The notes: generated from the sequence alone by a model not told the origin. A DNA stretch of 64,000 nucleotides from Labia minor (GCA_963082975.1 OY720349.1:61006501-61070500), one strand, 5' to 3'. Positions 19,951 through 31,500 are shown, numbered from the stretch's first letter. Numbers and translations: made by a program.

Positions 19951-21478
19951 CAGTTCTAGTCGAGCATCGGTACGGTTAACATCTCCTTCCAGAGTGGAGA
20001 CCCCGAGCCCGAACAATAACCCGCCTACGGATCCCAAGCCCGGCCTACCTGCCAAGCCCTTGGGCCAGCCCTTAGAATTGCCTCCGAGCAAAGCTAAAAC
20101 TATCAGTGTGCAGACTAAAGGTCTTTCGAACAAGAAAGCTTTTGAGTTATTAATTAACTCAAAAAGATCCTTAACGAAAGCTGACGTGAAACGTCTAAGT
20201 GTTAGAATGTCGACAGGCAAGAAAAATTCTTCGAGTGGGGTTACAAGTAACTCCAAAATGCAGGCTCTCGAAAACGAGAACAAAGAGTTAAGAAAAAAAA
20301 TACAAGAATTGGAAGATTTAATCAAAAACCAAATTTCAACAGCAACAGTTGAAATGGAAGAAGATAACGCCGAGATTAATAATTGGACGGAGGTCACAAG
20401 AAAAAGAAAAGCAGGTAAAGAATCTTTAGTGCCTCAATCCAATAAAAAGCTGCTGACCGGTGAAACAACAATAAATGAAAATCCTAAAAAAATCACTACT
20501 CCGCAGGTGGAAAAGACATCAGCAAACGAAAAATGTCCACCAATATCAATCAACAACGATATCGCGGTCCAAGTGATACAGATTATGAAGACTTTTTCAA
20601 AACATTTTGAAATCAAACGAAGACCGGGTTCGAAAATGTCTAATATAATCACCCAATCAATGGATGATTATAAAAAAATAATTGCCAAACTAAGAGAAAG
20701 GAAGTATGAATTTTTTACATTTACTCCAAAATGTGAAAAATATCAGACATTTCTTCTCAAAGGGTTGGCTCTCGAAACGAGTGAAGAAATCGTGAAAGAA
20801 GAATTAGATATTCACAAGAATATAAAATTCACCAAAATAGAGAGATTCGCAACAAAAAAATCCAAGGACGAAAAGAAAACTCTTCCCATGTTCTTAATCC
20901 AAATAAGCCCGGACAGCAAATTTAAAGACTTAAAAGAAATTAAAACCATATTTCATCAAAGGATTCACTGGGAAAACATAAAAAAACAACAAATGATGCA
21001 ATGTTACAATTGCCAACGCATGGGTCACTCATCTCACTCATGCAATATGGAATCAAGATGTGTTAAATGTAACACAAAACATGAAAAAGGTCAGTGCCAA
21101 ATTACAATTGATGCAGACAAATCAAAAATTTTCTGTGTCAATTGTAAAGAATACGGCCACCCGGCTTCATACAAGGGTTGTCCAGAAAAAAGAAAATTAA
21201 TGGATAAAATAAAGAACAAGAAGAATGAAGAAAAAGACAATAAAATAAATAGGGTGAACCGAATTACCAAGATGGTTAATCCAGGTATGTCATTCGCCGC
21301 AGCGGTGAATAATAATAGTGAAAGTGATTTAAGCAAAGCATCAAATAGTGAAAGTGCTACAGTGCAAAGTGCTCCCCTCGAAAATAATGTTGAAAGCAGA
21401 CTGCAGAGAATGGAAAATGCAATTCAACAACTTACAATCAGCATGCAAATAATTGCCAACTTACTACAACCTCAATGA
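19928..21478 (+). CDS. ORF1 gag-like nucleic-acid-binding protein, copy C
   Basis: A 516-residue frame. Residues 1-8 come from 5S plus the junction; about 20-60 are Pro/Ser-rich; 111-136 are a charged probable coiled coil (MQALENENKELRKK). A PRE_C2HC-like region (TLPMFLIQISPD onward) precedes three zinc knuckles at 359-372 (CX2CX4HX4C), 378-390 (CX2CX3HX4C) and 403-418 (CX2CX4HX6C), the pattern typical of Jockey, I and R1 group ORF1 proteins. It would bind element RNA and form the retrotransposition particle with ORF2. The first ATG inside the element is codon 94 (20207), so translation could instead give 423 residues. The TGA stop overlaps the ORF2 ATG. Confidence 0.9.
   Translation: MLNAPVLVSSSRASVRLTSPSRVETPSPNNNPPTDPKPGLPAKPLGQPLELPPSKAKTISVQTKGLSNKKAFELLINSKRSLTKADVKRLSVRMSTGKKNSSSGVTSNSKMQALENENKELRKKIQELEDLIKNQISTATVEMEEDNAEINNWTEVTRKRKAGKESLVPQSNKKLLTGETTINENPKKITTPQVEKTSANEKCPPISINNDIAVQVIQIMKTFSKHFEIKRRPGSKMSNIITQSMDDYKKIIAKLRERKYEFFTFTPKCEKYQTFLLKGLALETSEEIVKEELDIHKNIKFTKIERFATKKSKDEKKTLPMFLIQISPDSKFKDLKEIKTIFHQRIHWENIKKQQMMQCYNCQRMGHSSHSCNMESRCVKCNTKHEKGQCQITIDADKSKIFCVNCKEYGHPASYKGCPEKRKLMDKIKNKKNEEKDNKINRVNRITKMVNPGMSFAAAVNNNSESDLSKASNSESATVQSAPLENNVESRLQRMENAIQQLTISMQIIANLLQPQ
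19950..19984 (+). promoter_or_regulatory. Putative Pol II initiator plus DPE-like site, copy C
   Basis: TCAGTT at 19950-19955 fits the arthropod initiator consensus; its TC comes from 5S nt 38-39 and the rest from the element. Taking the A at 19952 as +1, ACATCT at 19979-19984 sits at +28 to +33 and fits the degenerate downstream-element consensus. Drosophila Jockey-group elements use internal initiator/DPE promoters, so the arrangement is plausible. If transcription starts here, the 5S-derived ATG at 19928 would be left out of the RNA. The motifs are short and may occur by chance. Confidence 0.38.
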
Positions 21479-24400
21479 ATACTGGTGAGTGCTCAACAGA
21501 TAGAAAAATCCAAAAATCTTTTAAATTAAATTGCTTGTCATTAAATGTTAACTCGTTAGTTTCAATGCAAAAAAGAGCAAGCTTGCTTGCACTATTAGAA
21601 AAATATAGGCCGGATGTTCTTATGTTAAGTGAGACCAAACTTAATAAAATGCATCAAATGTCATTTGCTGAATACAACTTCATTAGGACAGATAATCCAA
21701 ATGAAAACAATGCAGGAGGAACAGCAATATTAATTAAAAAATCATTCAATTATAGGGAAATTCTTAATAGCAAAATATTAAACAATAAAAAAGTAGAATC
21801 AACCATAATAAAAATTAAAATTGATAATAAAAAAAATCTTTTCCTAATATCAATATACTCCCCAAGTAAAAATGATAGTTTATTTATTGAAGAGCTAGAA
21901 AATATTTTCAAAAATCTCAATTTAGACCAACAGGACAATTACTTTTATTTGGCCGGTGACTTGAATGCCAAACACGTAAGATGGAATAATAGAAAAAATG
22001 ACTCTAGAGGGAAAAAACTTTGCAGATGGGTCGGCGATAATGAAATTCAATTCAAAATAAAGCTACTTTGTTCAGAAATTCCTTCCTTCCCAAGAACAGG
22101 ATCATTTATAGATCTGGTATTGATAGATACCAGATTAAAAGTAATTAATAAAAAAAATAATTATCAAGTTCCAGTGATTGATTTCGATGGAGATCACTTA
22201 GGTCTAATTTCTGAAGTGGAGTTTTCAGGCTTAGAAATAGAAAACCAAACAAATAAAAACAAATTTAACTTCAAAAAAACAAATTGGCAGCATTTCAAAA
22301 ATTACCTTAACAAAACTTGTACAATTGACCTTTCGGAAAACCAAAATTTAAATAATCAAAAAATAGATGAATCAATAAATTTAATTGAACAACACATTCA
22401 CTCTGCAATTCAAAAGGCAACACCCAAATTCAAAAGTTTCAACTCAATTGACAAATACGTCACTCATAAAATTAAAAAACTACAAAAAGAAAAAAGTTTT
22501 CTAATATCACAAATTAATAAATTTTATAAAAATAATTTGAACCGTAACTCTGATGAATTTTTAATCCTGAAGGCTTTACTACGGGAAATTAGAAAAAAAA
22601 TAAATAACGAAATCAGTCAATCAATTAACAATTATTGGAAAAACCAAATTGAAAATATACCAGAAAAAAACTCATCAGAAACACTTCCAAAAATTAATGG
22701 TATTTTCAGAAGGGGACAAAAAGGGAAGGCAATAAATACAAACATAAAAATTCCAAACAATAGATTAGAAATTATAGAAAAGGCCGGAATTAAAAGGGAA
22801 AATCTAACAAAAGATGCAGAAGGTAACTTCGTAATTTACGACCCAATTGAAAAGCTTAATATAATGGGATTTCACTTTTCAATGACCCATTTGCAAAATA
22901 AAAATTTAGGTACACATGGACTAACTAACATTATACAACATTGGACTGATAAACTAAAAACTGAAATACTGACTGACAAACAAAACAATAAAAGAATAAA
23001 CAAATTTTCAATTCATAACAAAGCTTCAGACCCTATTTTAAAAGACGAACAACTCTCACTGACAAATTTCCAAGAAGTAAAAAACATTTTTAAAACATTA
23101 AATAACAAAACATCGACTGGAATTGACAAAATTCCAAATTGTGTTCTTAAGCATCTGCCTGATAAAGTAATTGTCTATTTCACCATCATATTTAACAATG
23201 CCCTGAGCAATTTATATTTTCCTGAAAAATGGAAAAAGGCACTATTAATAGCAATCCCAAAAAAAGACAAAGACACATCCATTTTAACAAATTTAAGGCC
23301 AATAAGTTTATTACCTTGCATTGGAAAGATATTTGAAATAATAATAAATAAAAGGTTGGTCTCAACATGTATAAATAAGAATATCCTACCTGAAACTCAA
23401 TTCGGTTTTAGATACAAGCATTCAACAATTAATGCTATTACAAAATTAAACTCGGACATCTGTTGGGCTCTCAACGGAGGTAATGTGGTTGGAGCGTGTC
23501 TGATTGATGTTGAAAAGGCATTCGACACAGTCTGGAGAGAAGGTCTAATCTACAAACTATTAAAGAAAGGTTTCGACAAAAACCTAGTGAAAATGATATG
23601 GAGCATGATTGAGAACAGATCATTCGTAATGAGCGATAGAGGTTTGCAGTCCTCAATCAGCTTTCCGGTTGAAAACGGTTTACAACAGGGTACGATAAAC
23701 TCGCCAGTTCTATTTAATATATTTATAAGTGATATTCTAACAGCATATGAACTAAATGTTAAGAAAGGTCTGAATGCACTGGCATTTGCGGATGACCTGA
23801 TCATTTATATTTCTGGGAAAAAAACAGATGAAATTCAACAAAAATTAGAATCTTTAGGCAACAAAATTTTTACTTTTTATAATAATTGGAAATTAAAGAT
23901 AAATTTAAATAAATGTGAAACAATATTATTTAGGCCAACTATTAATAATGGAAACAAAAATTTAAAAAAGAATTGGAAAAATTTTCACATAAATATAAAT
24001 GGTCAGGTCATTCCCCATAAAAACACTGTTCGTTATCTAGGCGTACATTTAGATGAAAGACTAATGTTCAAAAATCACATAAATATTCAATTAGCCAAGG
24101 CCAGAGCAGCATTCATGTCGTTAAAATGGCTATTCTATAGTCCGTATTTAAAGCCAAAAATAAAAATTCAATGCTATAGTCTATTTGTTAGACCAATTGT
24201 AACATACGGTTCAAGTATATGGTTCAACCAAAACGCATCAACAATGGAGAAAATTCGTGTGTTTGAAAGGAAATGCTTAAGAGCTTGTCTGGGGATGTGG
24301 AGGGCTCGAGAAACCAGCTATCAGAAATTTATAAATAATGAAACAATCTACAGTCTGGCGAATTTAAATAGAATAGATTGCTTCATTGTTAAATTAATAA

Positions 24401-24738
24401 GAAAATTTTATAGCAGAATTGTAAATAATGACGAAAATAGTTTGGTTTCGGGTGCGGCACTTCCACACGACCAGTATTATAAAAAAACTCTAGAAACGGG
24501 ATTTATTCCACCAGAAGCATTTCCTTTCTTAGATGCCCAGGGATATATACAAGACTCTAATAATATTCCTATAATTTATCATGTATATAGAAATAGTAAT
24601 GACAAAAGAATCAAATACGATCCCTTCCTAGACGGACAGGACCAGTATAGATTTTATAGATTTAGTCGTGCGATCTCGGATAGGGATAAAAAAGAAAAAT
24701 TAAATAATAAAAACTACTGGTGGTTTGATAATCAATAA
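21475..24738 (+). CDS. ORF2 endonuclease / reverse transcriptase, copy C
   Basis: This is a 1,087-residue protein starting in ATGA, one base back from the ORF1 frame. Termination-reinitiation is the likely way it is translated, as reported for some other non-LTR elements with overlapping ORFs. It has an APE endonuclease (E53, GDLN at 161-164, GDH at 239-241) and a reverse transcriptase (D678 in IDVEKAFD; FADD at 771-774). Its C-terminal region has a Jockey-like LGVHLD segment. All motifs are intact. Copy-specific residues include LLREIRKKINNEI near 369-380 and NIKIP near 423. The endonuclease presumably determines the 5S target. Confidence 0.94.
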   Translation: MNTGECSTDRKIQKSFKLNCLSLNVNSLVSMQKRASLLALLEKYRPDVLMLSETKLNKMHQMSFAEYNFIRTDNPNENNAGGTAILIKKSFNYREILNSKILNNKKVESTIIKIKIDNKKNLFLISIYSPSKNDSLFIEELENIFKNLNLDQQDNYFYLAGDLNAKHVRWNNRKNDSRGKKLCRWVGDNEIQFKIKLLCSEIPSFPRTGSFIDLVLIDTRLKVINKKNNYQVPVIDFDGDHLGLISEVEFSGLEIENQTNKNKFNFKKTNWQHFKNYLNKTCTIDLSENQNLNNQKIDESINLIEQHIHSAIQKATPKFKSFNSIDKYVTHKIKKLQKEKSFLISQINKFYKNNLNRNSDEFLILKALLREIRKKINNEISQSINNYWKNQIENIPEKNSSETLPKINGIFRRGQKGKAINTNIKIPNNRLEIIEKAGIKRENLTKDAEGNFVIYDPIEKLNIMGFHFSMTHLQNKNLGTHGLTNIIQHWTDKLKTEILTDKQNNKRINKFSIHNKASDPILKDEQLSLTNFQEVKNIFKTLNNKTSTGIDKIPNCVLKHLPDKVIVYFTIIFNNALSNLYFPEKWKKALLIAIPKKDKDTSILTNLRPISLLPCIGKIFEIIINKRLVSTCINKNILPETQFGFRYKHSTINAITKLNSDICWALNGGNVVGACLIDVEKAFDTVWREGLIYKLLKKGFDKNLVKMIWSMIENRSFVMSDRGLQSSISFPVENGLQQGTINSPVLFNIFISDILTAYELNVKKGLNALAFADDLIIYISGKKTDEIQQKLESLGNKIFTFYNNWKLKINLNKCETILFRPTINNGNKNLKKNWKNFHININGQVIPHKNTVRYLGVHLDERLMFKNHINIQLAKARAAFMSLKWLFYSPYLKPKIKIQCYSLFVRPIVTYGSSIWFNQNASTMEKIRVFERKCLRACLGMWRARETSYQKFINNETIYSLANLNRIDCFIVKLIRKFYSRIVNNDENSLVSGAALPHDQYYKKTLETGFIPPEAFPFLDAQGYIQDSNNIPIIYHVYRNSNDKRIKYDPFLDGQDQYRFYRFSRAISDRDKKEKLNNKNYWWFDNQ

Positions 24739-25281
24739 GTTTACTAGCTGAAAAAGAGAGGAGGAGAAATATATCCGTTATTTGATTTCTTTTATCTTTT
24801 CTTTATTGATTGAATCTTATTATTCATATTATAATCATTATAAAAATTGTAGCATAAGTTAATTTATTTATTTTCTTATTATATTAGAAATTATTAATAA
24901 ACATTAAGTTAATTTTTTCTTTTTTTCTTTTTTTATATATCTTAATTTATGTAAAGGAGGGGAAAGGAAAAAAAAAAGAATTATAAAAATTCAAGTAGTG
25001 ATAAGTTAAATAAAAAATATATTTTTTTTCAGGTTTTTATAAAGCCAATTTTTCCTGAAAATTTTTTAAAAAATAAATTTATATAAACTTAATAATTATA
25101 TATTAAAAACAATTACTTTCCTAGTGTATAAATAATTTAAGCATAATAACGTATATACATAAAATGTATAATGTTATTAATCAAATGTAAATAATATGTA
25201 AATCCCAATGTGTTTGAGGATTTTGTTCATTGTAAATTTAACTGTAATTTGGCTCAATAAACACATTTTTCTAAAAAAAAA
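24739..25281 (+). other. 3' UTR and poly(A) tail of copy C
   Basis: About 534 bases begin GTTTACTAGCTG and match copy A except for one T-run length. They end with AATAAA and 9 A. No gene is visible. Confidence 0.85.
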
Positions 25282-25377
25282 GCACCGGTTCTCGTCTGAT
25301 CACCGAAGTTAAGCAACATCGAGCGCGGTTAGTACTTGGATGGGTGACCGCTTGGGAACACCGCGTGCCGTTGCCCT
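25282..25377 (+). pseudogene. 5S rRNA 3' remnant (nt 25-120) after copy C
   Basis: Begins with the target duplication and keeps nt 25-120, including the internal control region and the downstream T-runs. The spacer that follows is full length and of CCTAAC class, unlike the short spacer after copy A, so the near-identical copies A and C sit in different flanks. Confidence 0.92.
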
Positions 25378-26334
25378 TAAATTCTATTTTTGTTTTTTGG
25401 TTTTCCTTTTCACATTTTGACTTTAAAATTTCATCCTATCTTTTTAATCAAGTCTCTTTATTATATTTCTATTTAATTCTAATATTATATTCATACAATT
25501 TGCAAATAATGAATAAATAAAATTACTCACATTTTCAAAAAATAATTCATAACATTACTTTTAGAAAACCTCGTTATTCATTTTATTAATTTGTAAATTA
25601 CCTCTTCGACATAATCAACATCTTTATATGAAAATGTACTGAATTCTTTTGAGCCTGTTGGTATTTTTCTTTTAAGAATACAAAAATAAAACTTTCCCTA
25701 ACATTATAGGAAATAGGAAATACATTATAAATGAAACTATTCGAATATCTTTTTATTGATGTAACCAAACCCTCCCTCACTCACTCTGTTTTAGACAAAA
25801 CACATTGAATGAATGAAATAACAAGAAAATTTAACTATTTTATACTTTTATAATTGCAAACAAGAGTGGTTTCTATGGAAATATTATTAAGAATTGGAAA
25901 AAAAAAAAAAAAAAAAAAAAAAAAAGAAAAATTATATCGCGAAAATAAATAAAAATATATACCCTAATAACTATTAAAATTCTTACCCATTGAACTTATC
26001 AAATGTCCATGTCATAAATTTTATTCTAAACAATACAGACAGCTCCCGTCTACCATTTGTCAAATTAGTTATTATTTTACATCCTACTTTCGAAAAAAAT
26101 AAACAAAAAGGAAAAAAAAAATTCAAATAGCTATATTGCCTTTATTTTATGATTATTCTTTCTCTACCTCTCTTTGAGATGTCATAAATTGAAATTTGTT
26201 AAACAATAAAACAACCAAACCACCACCACCAATACGTATATACGTATATATATTTGAAAATTGAACATTAATGTATCAATTTGTTCATTAATAATTGATT
26301 TTATTTAATAGATGGAGAGTAATTTTAAATCAGT

Positions 26335-26454
26335 GGCAACGGCCATATCATGTTGAATGCACCGGTTCTCGTCTGATCACCGAAGTTAAGCAACATCGAG
26401 CGCGGTTAGTACTTGGATGGGTGACCGCTTGGGAACACCGCGTGCCGTTGCCCT
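26335..26454 (+). rRNA. 5S rRNA: 5S ribosomal RNA (intact, unit 12)
   Basis: Matches the consensus. First complete gene after copy C; next gene at 1,077 bp. Confidence 0.97.
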
Positions 26455-27411
26455 TAAATTCTATTTTTGTTTTTTGGTTTTCCTTTTCACATTTTGACTT
26501 TAAAATTTCATCCTATCTTTTTAATCAAGTCTCTTTATTATATTTCTATTTAATTCTAATATTATATTCATACAATTTGCAAATAATGAATAAATAAAAT
26601 TACTCACATTTTCAAAAAATAATTCATAACATTACATTTAGAAAACCTCGTTATTCATTTTATTAATTTGTAAATTACCTCTTCGACATAATCAACATCT
26701 TTATATGAAAATGTACTGAATTCTTTTGAGCCTGTTGGTATTTTTCTTTTAAGAATACAAAAATAAAACTTTCCCAAACATTATAGGAAATAGGAAATAC
26801 ATTATAAATGAAACTATTCGAATATCTTTTTATTGATGTAACCAAACCCTCCCTCACTCACTCTGTTTTAGACAAAACACATTGAATGAATGAAATAACA
26901 AGAAAATTTAACTATTTTATACTTTTATAATTGCAAACAAGAGTGGTTTCTATGGAAATATTATTAAGAATTGGAAAAAAAAAAAAAAAAAAAAAAAAAA
27001 AAGAAAAATTATATCGCGAAAATAAATAAAAATATATACCCTAATAACTATTAAAATTCTTACCCATTGAACTTATCAAATGTCCATGTCATAAATTTTA
27101 TTCTAAACAATACAGACAGCTCCCGTCTACCATTTGTCAAATTAGTTATTATTTTACATCCTACTTTCGAAAAAAATAAACAAAAAGGAAAAAAAAAATT
27201 CAAATAGCTATATTGCCTTTATTTTATGATTATTCTTTCTCTACCTCTCTTTGAGATGTCATAAATTGAAATTTGTTAAACAATAAAACAACCAAACCAC
27301 CACCACCAATACGTATATACGTATATATATTTGAAAATTGAACATTAATGTATCAATTTGTTCATTAATAATTGATTTTATTTAATAGATGGAGAGTAAT
27401 TTTAAATCAGT

Positions 27412-27531
27412 GGCAACGGCCATATCATGTTGAATGCACCGGTTCTCGTCTGATCACCGAAGTTAAGCAACATCGAGCGCGGTTAGTACTTGGATGGGTG
27501 ACCGCTTGGGAACACCGCGTGCCGTTGCCCT
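27412..27531 (+). rRNA. 5S rRNA: 5S ribosomal RNA (intact, unit 13)
   Basis: Matches the consensus. Last complete gene before copy D; the next 5S start, 1,076 bp on, is split. Confidence 0.97.
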
Positions 27532-28487
27532 TAAATTCTATTTTTGTTTTTTGGTTTTCCTTTTCACATTTTGACTTTAAAATTTCATCCTATCTTTTTA
27601 ATCAAGTCTCTTTATTATATTTCTATTTAATTCTAATATTATATTCATACAATTTGCAAATAATGAATAAATAAAATTACTCACATTTTCAAAAAATAAT
27701 TCATAACATTACTTTTAGAAAACCTCGTTATTCATTTTATTAATTTGTAAATTACCTCTTCGACATAATCAACATCTTTATATGAAAATGTACTGAATTC
27801 TTTTGAGCCTGTTGGTATTTTTCTTTTAAGAATACAAAAATAAAACTTTCCCTAACATTATAGGAAATAGGAAATACATTATAAATGAAACTATTCGAAT
27901 ATCTTTTTATTGATGTAACCAAACCCTCCCTCACTCACTCTGTTTTAGACAAAACACATTGAATGAATGAAATAACAAGAAAATTTAACTATTTTATACT
28001 TTTATAATTGCAAACAAGAGTGGTTTCTATGGAAATATTATTAAGAATTGGAAAAAAAAAAAAAAAAAAAAAAAAAAAGAAAAATTATATCGCGAAAATA
28101 AATAAAAATATATACCCTAATAACTATTAAAATTCTTACCCATTGAACTTATCAAATGTCCATGTCATAAATTTTATTCTAAACAATACAGACAGCTCCC
28201 GTCTACCATTTGTCAAATTAGTTATTATTTTACATCCTACTTTCGAAAAAAATAAACAAAAAGGAAAAAAAAAATTCAAATAGCTATATTGCCTTTATTT
28301 TATGATTATTCTTTCTCTACCTCTCTTTGAGATGTCATAAATTGAAATTTGTTAAACAATAAAACAACCAAACCACCACCACCAATACGTATATACGTAT
28401 ATATATTTGAAAATTGAACATTAATGTATCAATTTGTTCATTAATAATTGATTTTATTTAATAGATGGAGAGTAATTTTAAATCAGT

Positions 28488-28525
28488 GGCAACGGCCATA
28501 TCATGTTGAATGCACCGGTTCTCGT
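28488..28525 (+). pseudogene. 5S rRNA 5' half (nt 1-38) before truncated copy D
   Basis: Nucleotides 1-38 end at CTCGT and run straight into AAACTT, which is internal ORF2 sequence. Because the element side is unambiguous here, this junction fixes the upper-strand cut after nt 38 and the duplication at 14 bp (28512-28525 and 32179-32192). Confidence 0.94.
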
Positions 28526-28537
28526 AAACTTAATAAA

Positions 28538-31500
28538 ATGCATCAAATGTCATTTGCTGAATACAACTTCATTAGGACAGATAATCCAAATGAAAACAAT
28601 GCAGGAGGAACAGCAATATTAATTAAAAAATCATTCAATTATAGGGAAATTCTTAATAGCAAAATATTAAACAATAAAAAAGTAGAATCAACCATAATAA
28701 AAATTAAAATTGATAATAAAAAAAATCTTTTCCTAATATCAATATACTCCCCAAGTAAAAATGATAGTTTATTTATTGAAGAGCTAGAAAATATTTTCAA
28801 AAATCTCAATTTAGACCAACAGGACAATTACTTTTATTTGGCCGGTGACTTGAATGCCAAACACGTAAGATGGAATAATAGAAAAAATGACTCTAGAGGG
28901 AATAAACTTTGCAGATGGGTCGGCGATAATGAAATTCAATTCAAAATAAAGCTACTTTGTTCAGAAATTCCTTCCTTCCCAAGAACAGGATCATTTATAG
29001 ATCTGGTATTGATAGATACCAGATTAAAAGTAATTAATAAAAAAAATAATTATCAAGTTCCAGTGATTGATTTCGATGGAGATCACTTAGGTCTAATTTC
29101 TGAAGTGGAGTTTTCAGGCTTAGAAATAGAAAACCAAACAAATAAAAACAAATTTAACTTCAAAAAAACAAATTGGCAGCATTTCAAAAATTACCTTAAC
29201 AAAACTTGTACAATTGACCTTTCGGAAAACCAAAATTTAAATAATCAAAAAATAGATGAATCAATAAATTTAATTGAACAACACATTCACTCTGCAATTC
29301 AAAAGGCAACACCCAAATTCAAAAGTTTCAACTCACTTGACAAATACGTCACTCATAAAATTAAAAAACTACAAAAAGAAAAAAGTTTTCTAATATCACA
29401 AATTAATAAATTTTATAAAAATAATTGGAACCGTAACTCTGATGAATTTTTAATCCTGAAAGCTTTACTACAAGAAATTAGAAAAAAAATAAATAAGGAA
29501 ATCAGTCAATCAATTAACAATTATTGGAAAAACCAAATTGAAAATATACCAGAAAAAAGCTCATCAGAAACACTTCCAAAAATTAATGGTATTTTCAGAA
29601 GGGGACAAAAAGGGAAGGCAATAAATACAAAAATAAAAATTCCAAACAATAGATTAGAAATTATAGAAAAGGCCGGAATTAAAAGGGAAAATCTAACAAA
29701 AGATGCAGAAGGTAACTTCGTAATTTACGACCCAATTGAAAAGCTTAATATAATGGGATTTCACTTTTCAATGACCCATTTGCAAAATAAAAATTTAGGT
29801 ACACATGGACTAACTAACATTATACAACATTGGACTGATAAACTAAAAACTGAAATACTGACTGACAAACAAAACAATAAAAGAATAAACAAATTTTCAA
29901 TTCATAACAAAGCTACAGACCCTATTTTAAAAGACGAACAACTCTCACTGACAAATTTCCAAGAAGTAAAAAACATTTTTAAAACATTAAATAACAAAAC
30001 ATCGACTGGAATTGACAAAATTCCAAATTGTGTTCTTAAGCATCTGCCTGATAAAGTAATTGTCTATTTCACCATCATATTTAACAATGCCCTGAGCAAT
30101 TTATATTTTCCTGAAAAATGGAAAAAGGCACTATTAATAGCAATCCCAAAAAAAGACAAAGACACATCCATTTTAACAAATTTAAGGCCAATAAGTTTAT
30201 TACCTTGCATTGGAAAGATATTTGAAATAATAATAAATAAAAGGTTGGTCTCAACATGTATAAATAAGAATATCCTACCTGAAACTCAATTCGGTTTTAG
30301 ATACAAGCATTCAACAATTAATGCTATTACAAAATTAAACTCGGACATCTGTTGGGCTCTCAACGGAGGTAATGTGGTTGGAGCGTGTCTGATTGATGTT
30401 GAAAAGGCATTCGACACAGTCTGGAGAGAAGGCCTAATTTACAAACTATTAAAGAAAGGTTTCGACAAAAACTTAGTGAAAATGATATGGAGCATGATTG
30501 AAAACAGATCATTCGTAATGAGCGATAGAGGTTTGCAGTCCTCAATCAGCTTTCCGGTTGAAAACGGTTTACAACAGGGTACGATAAACTCGCCAGTTCT
30601 ATTTAATATATTTATAAGTGATATTCTAACAGCATATGAACTAAATGTTAAGAAAGGTCTGAATGCACTGGCATTTGCGGATGACCTGATCATTTATATT
30701 TCTGGGAAAAAAACAGATGAAATTCAACAAAAATTAGAATCTTTAGGCAACAAAATTTTTACTTTTTATAATAATTGGAAATTAAAGATAAATTTAAATA
30801 AATGTGAAACAATATTATTTAGGCCAACTATTAATAATGGAAACAAAAATTTAAAAAAGAATTGGAAAAATTTTCACATAAGTATAAATGGTCAGGTCAT
30901 TCCCCATAAAAACACAGTTCGTTATCTAGGCGTACATTTAGATGAAAGACTAATGTTCAAAAATCACATAAATATTCAATTAGCCAAGGCCAGAGCAGCA
31001 TTCATGTCGTTAAAATGGCTATTCTATAGTCCGTATTTAAAGCCAAAAATAAAAATTCAATGCTATAGTCTATTTGTTAGACCAATTGTAACATACGGTT
31101 CAAGTATATGGTTCAACCAAAACGCATCAACAATGGAGAAAATTCGTGTGTTTGAAAGGAAATGCTTAAGAGCTTGTTTGGGGATATGGAGGGCTCGAGA
31201 AACCAGCTATCAGAAATTTATAAATAATGAAACAATCTACAATCTGGCGAATTTAAATAGAATAGATTGCTTCATTATTAAATTAATAAGAAAATTTTAT
31301 AGCAGAATTATAAATAATGACGAAAATAGTTTGGTTTCGGGTGCGGCACTTCCAAACGACCCGTATTATAAAGAAACTCTAGAAACGGGATTTATTCCAC
31401 CAGAAGCATTTCCTTTCTTAGATGCCCAGGGATATATACAAGACTCTAATAATATTCCTATAATTTATCATGTATATAGAAATAGTAATGATAAAAGAAT

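Larger units (their letters stand above)
19951..25281 (+). mobile_element. Non-LTR retrotransposon copy C (full length, both ORFs open)
   Basis: This 5,331-bp element is inserted after 5S nt 38/39. ORF1 (516 codons from the 5S ATG) and ORF2 (1,087 codons) are both open and overlap by ATGA. AATAAA is at 25256-25261 and the 9-A tail at 25273-25281. It has a 14-15 bp target-site duplication and no LTRs. The 3' end is nearly identical to copy A. With F, it is one of two copies here that could encode a complete set of proteins. Placement in the Jockey group is by motif and architecture, not by phylogeny. Confidence 0.94.
25378..28487 (+). repeat. 5S array block 3: spacers around two intact 5S genes
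   Basis: Three full-length spacers (CCTAAC, then ACATTACATTTAG plus CCAAAC, then CCTAAC) and the genes at 26335 and 27412. Periods are 1,077 and 1,076 bp. No 74-bp deletion occurs here. No other gene is visible. Confidence 0.9.

Noticed and set aside
19903-20397. A 164-residue minus-strand frame opposite ORF1, also at 59043-59537
   Set aside because: It is antisense to the well-supported ORF1, with no known motif, and not preserved at the same length in B or E.
28448-28537. Apparent in-frame fusion of 5S sequence to ORF2 in copy D
   Set aside because: The upstream extension has no ATG; it is open by chance. Copy D is better read as a truncated pseudogene starting at codon 55.
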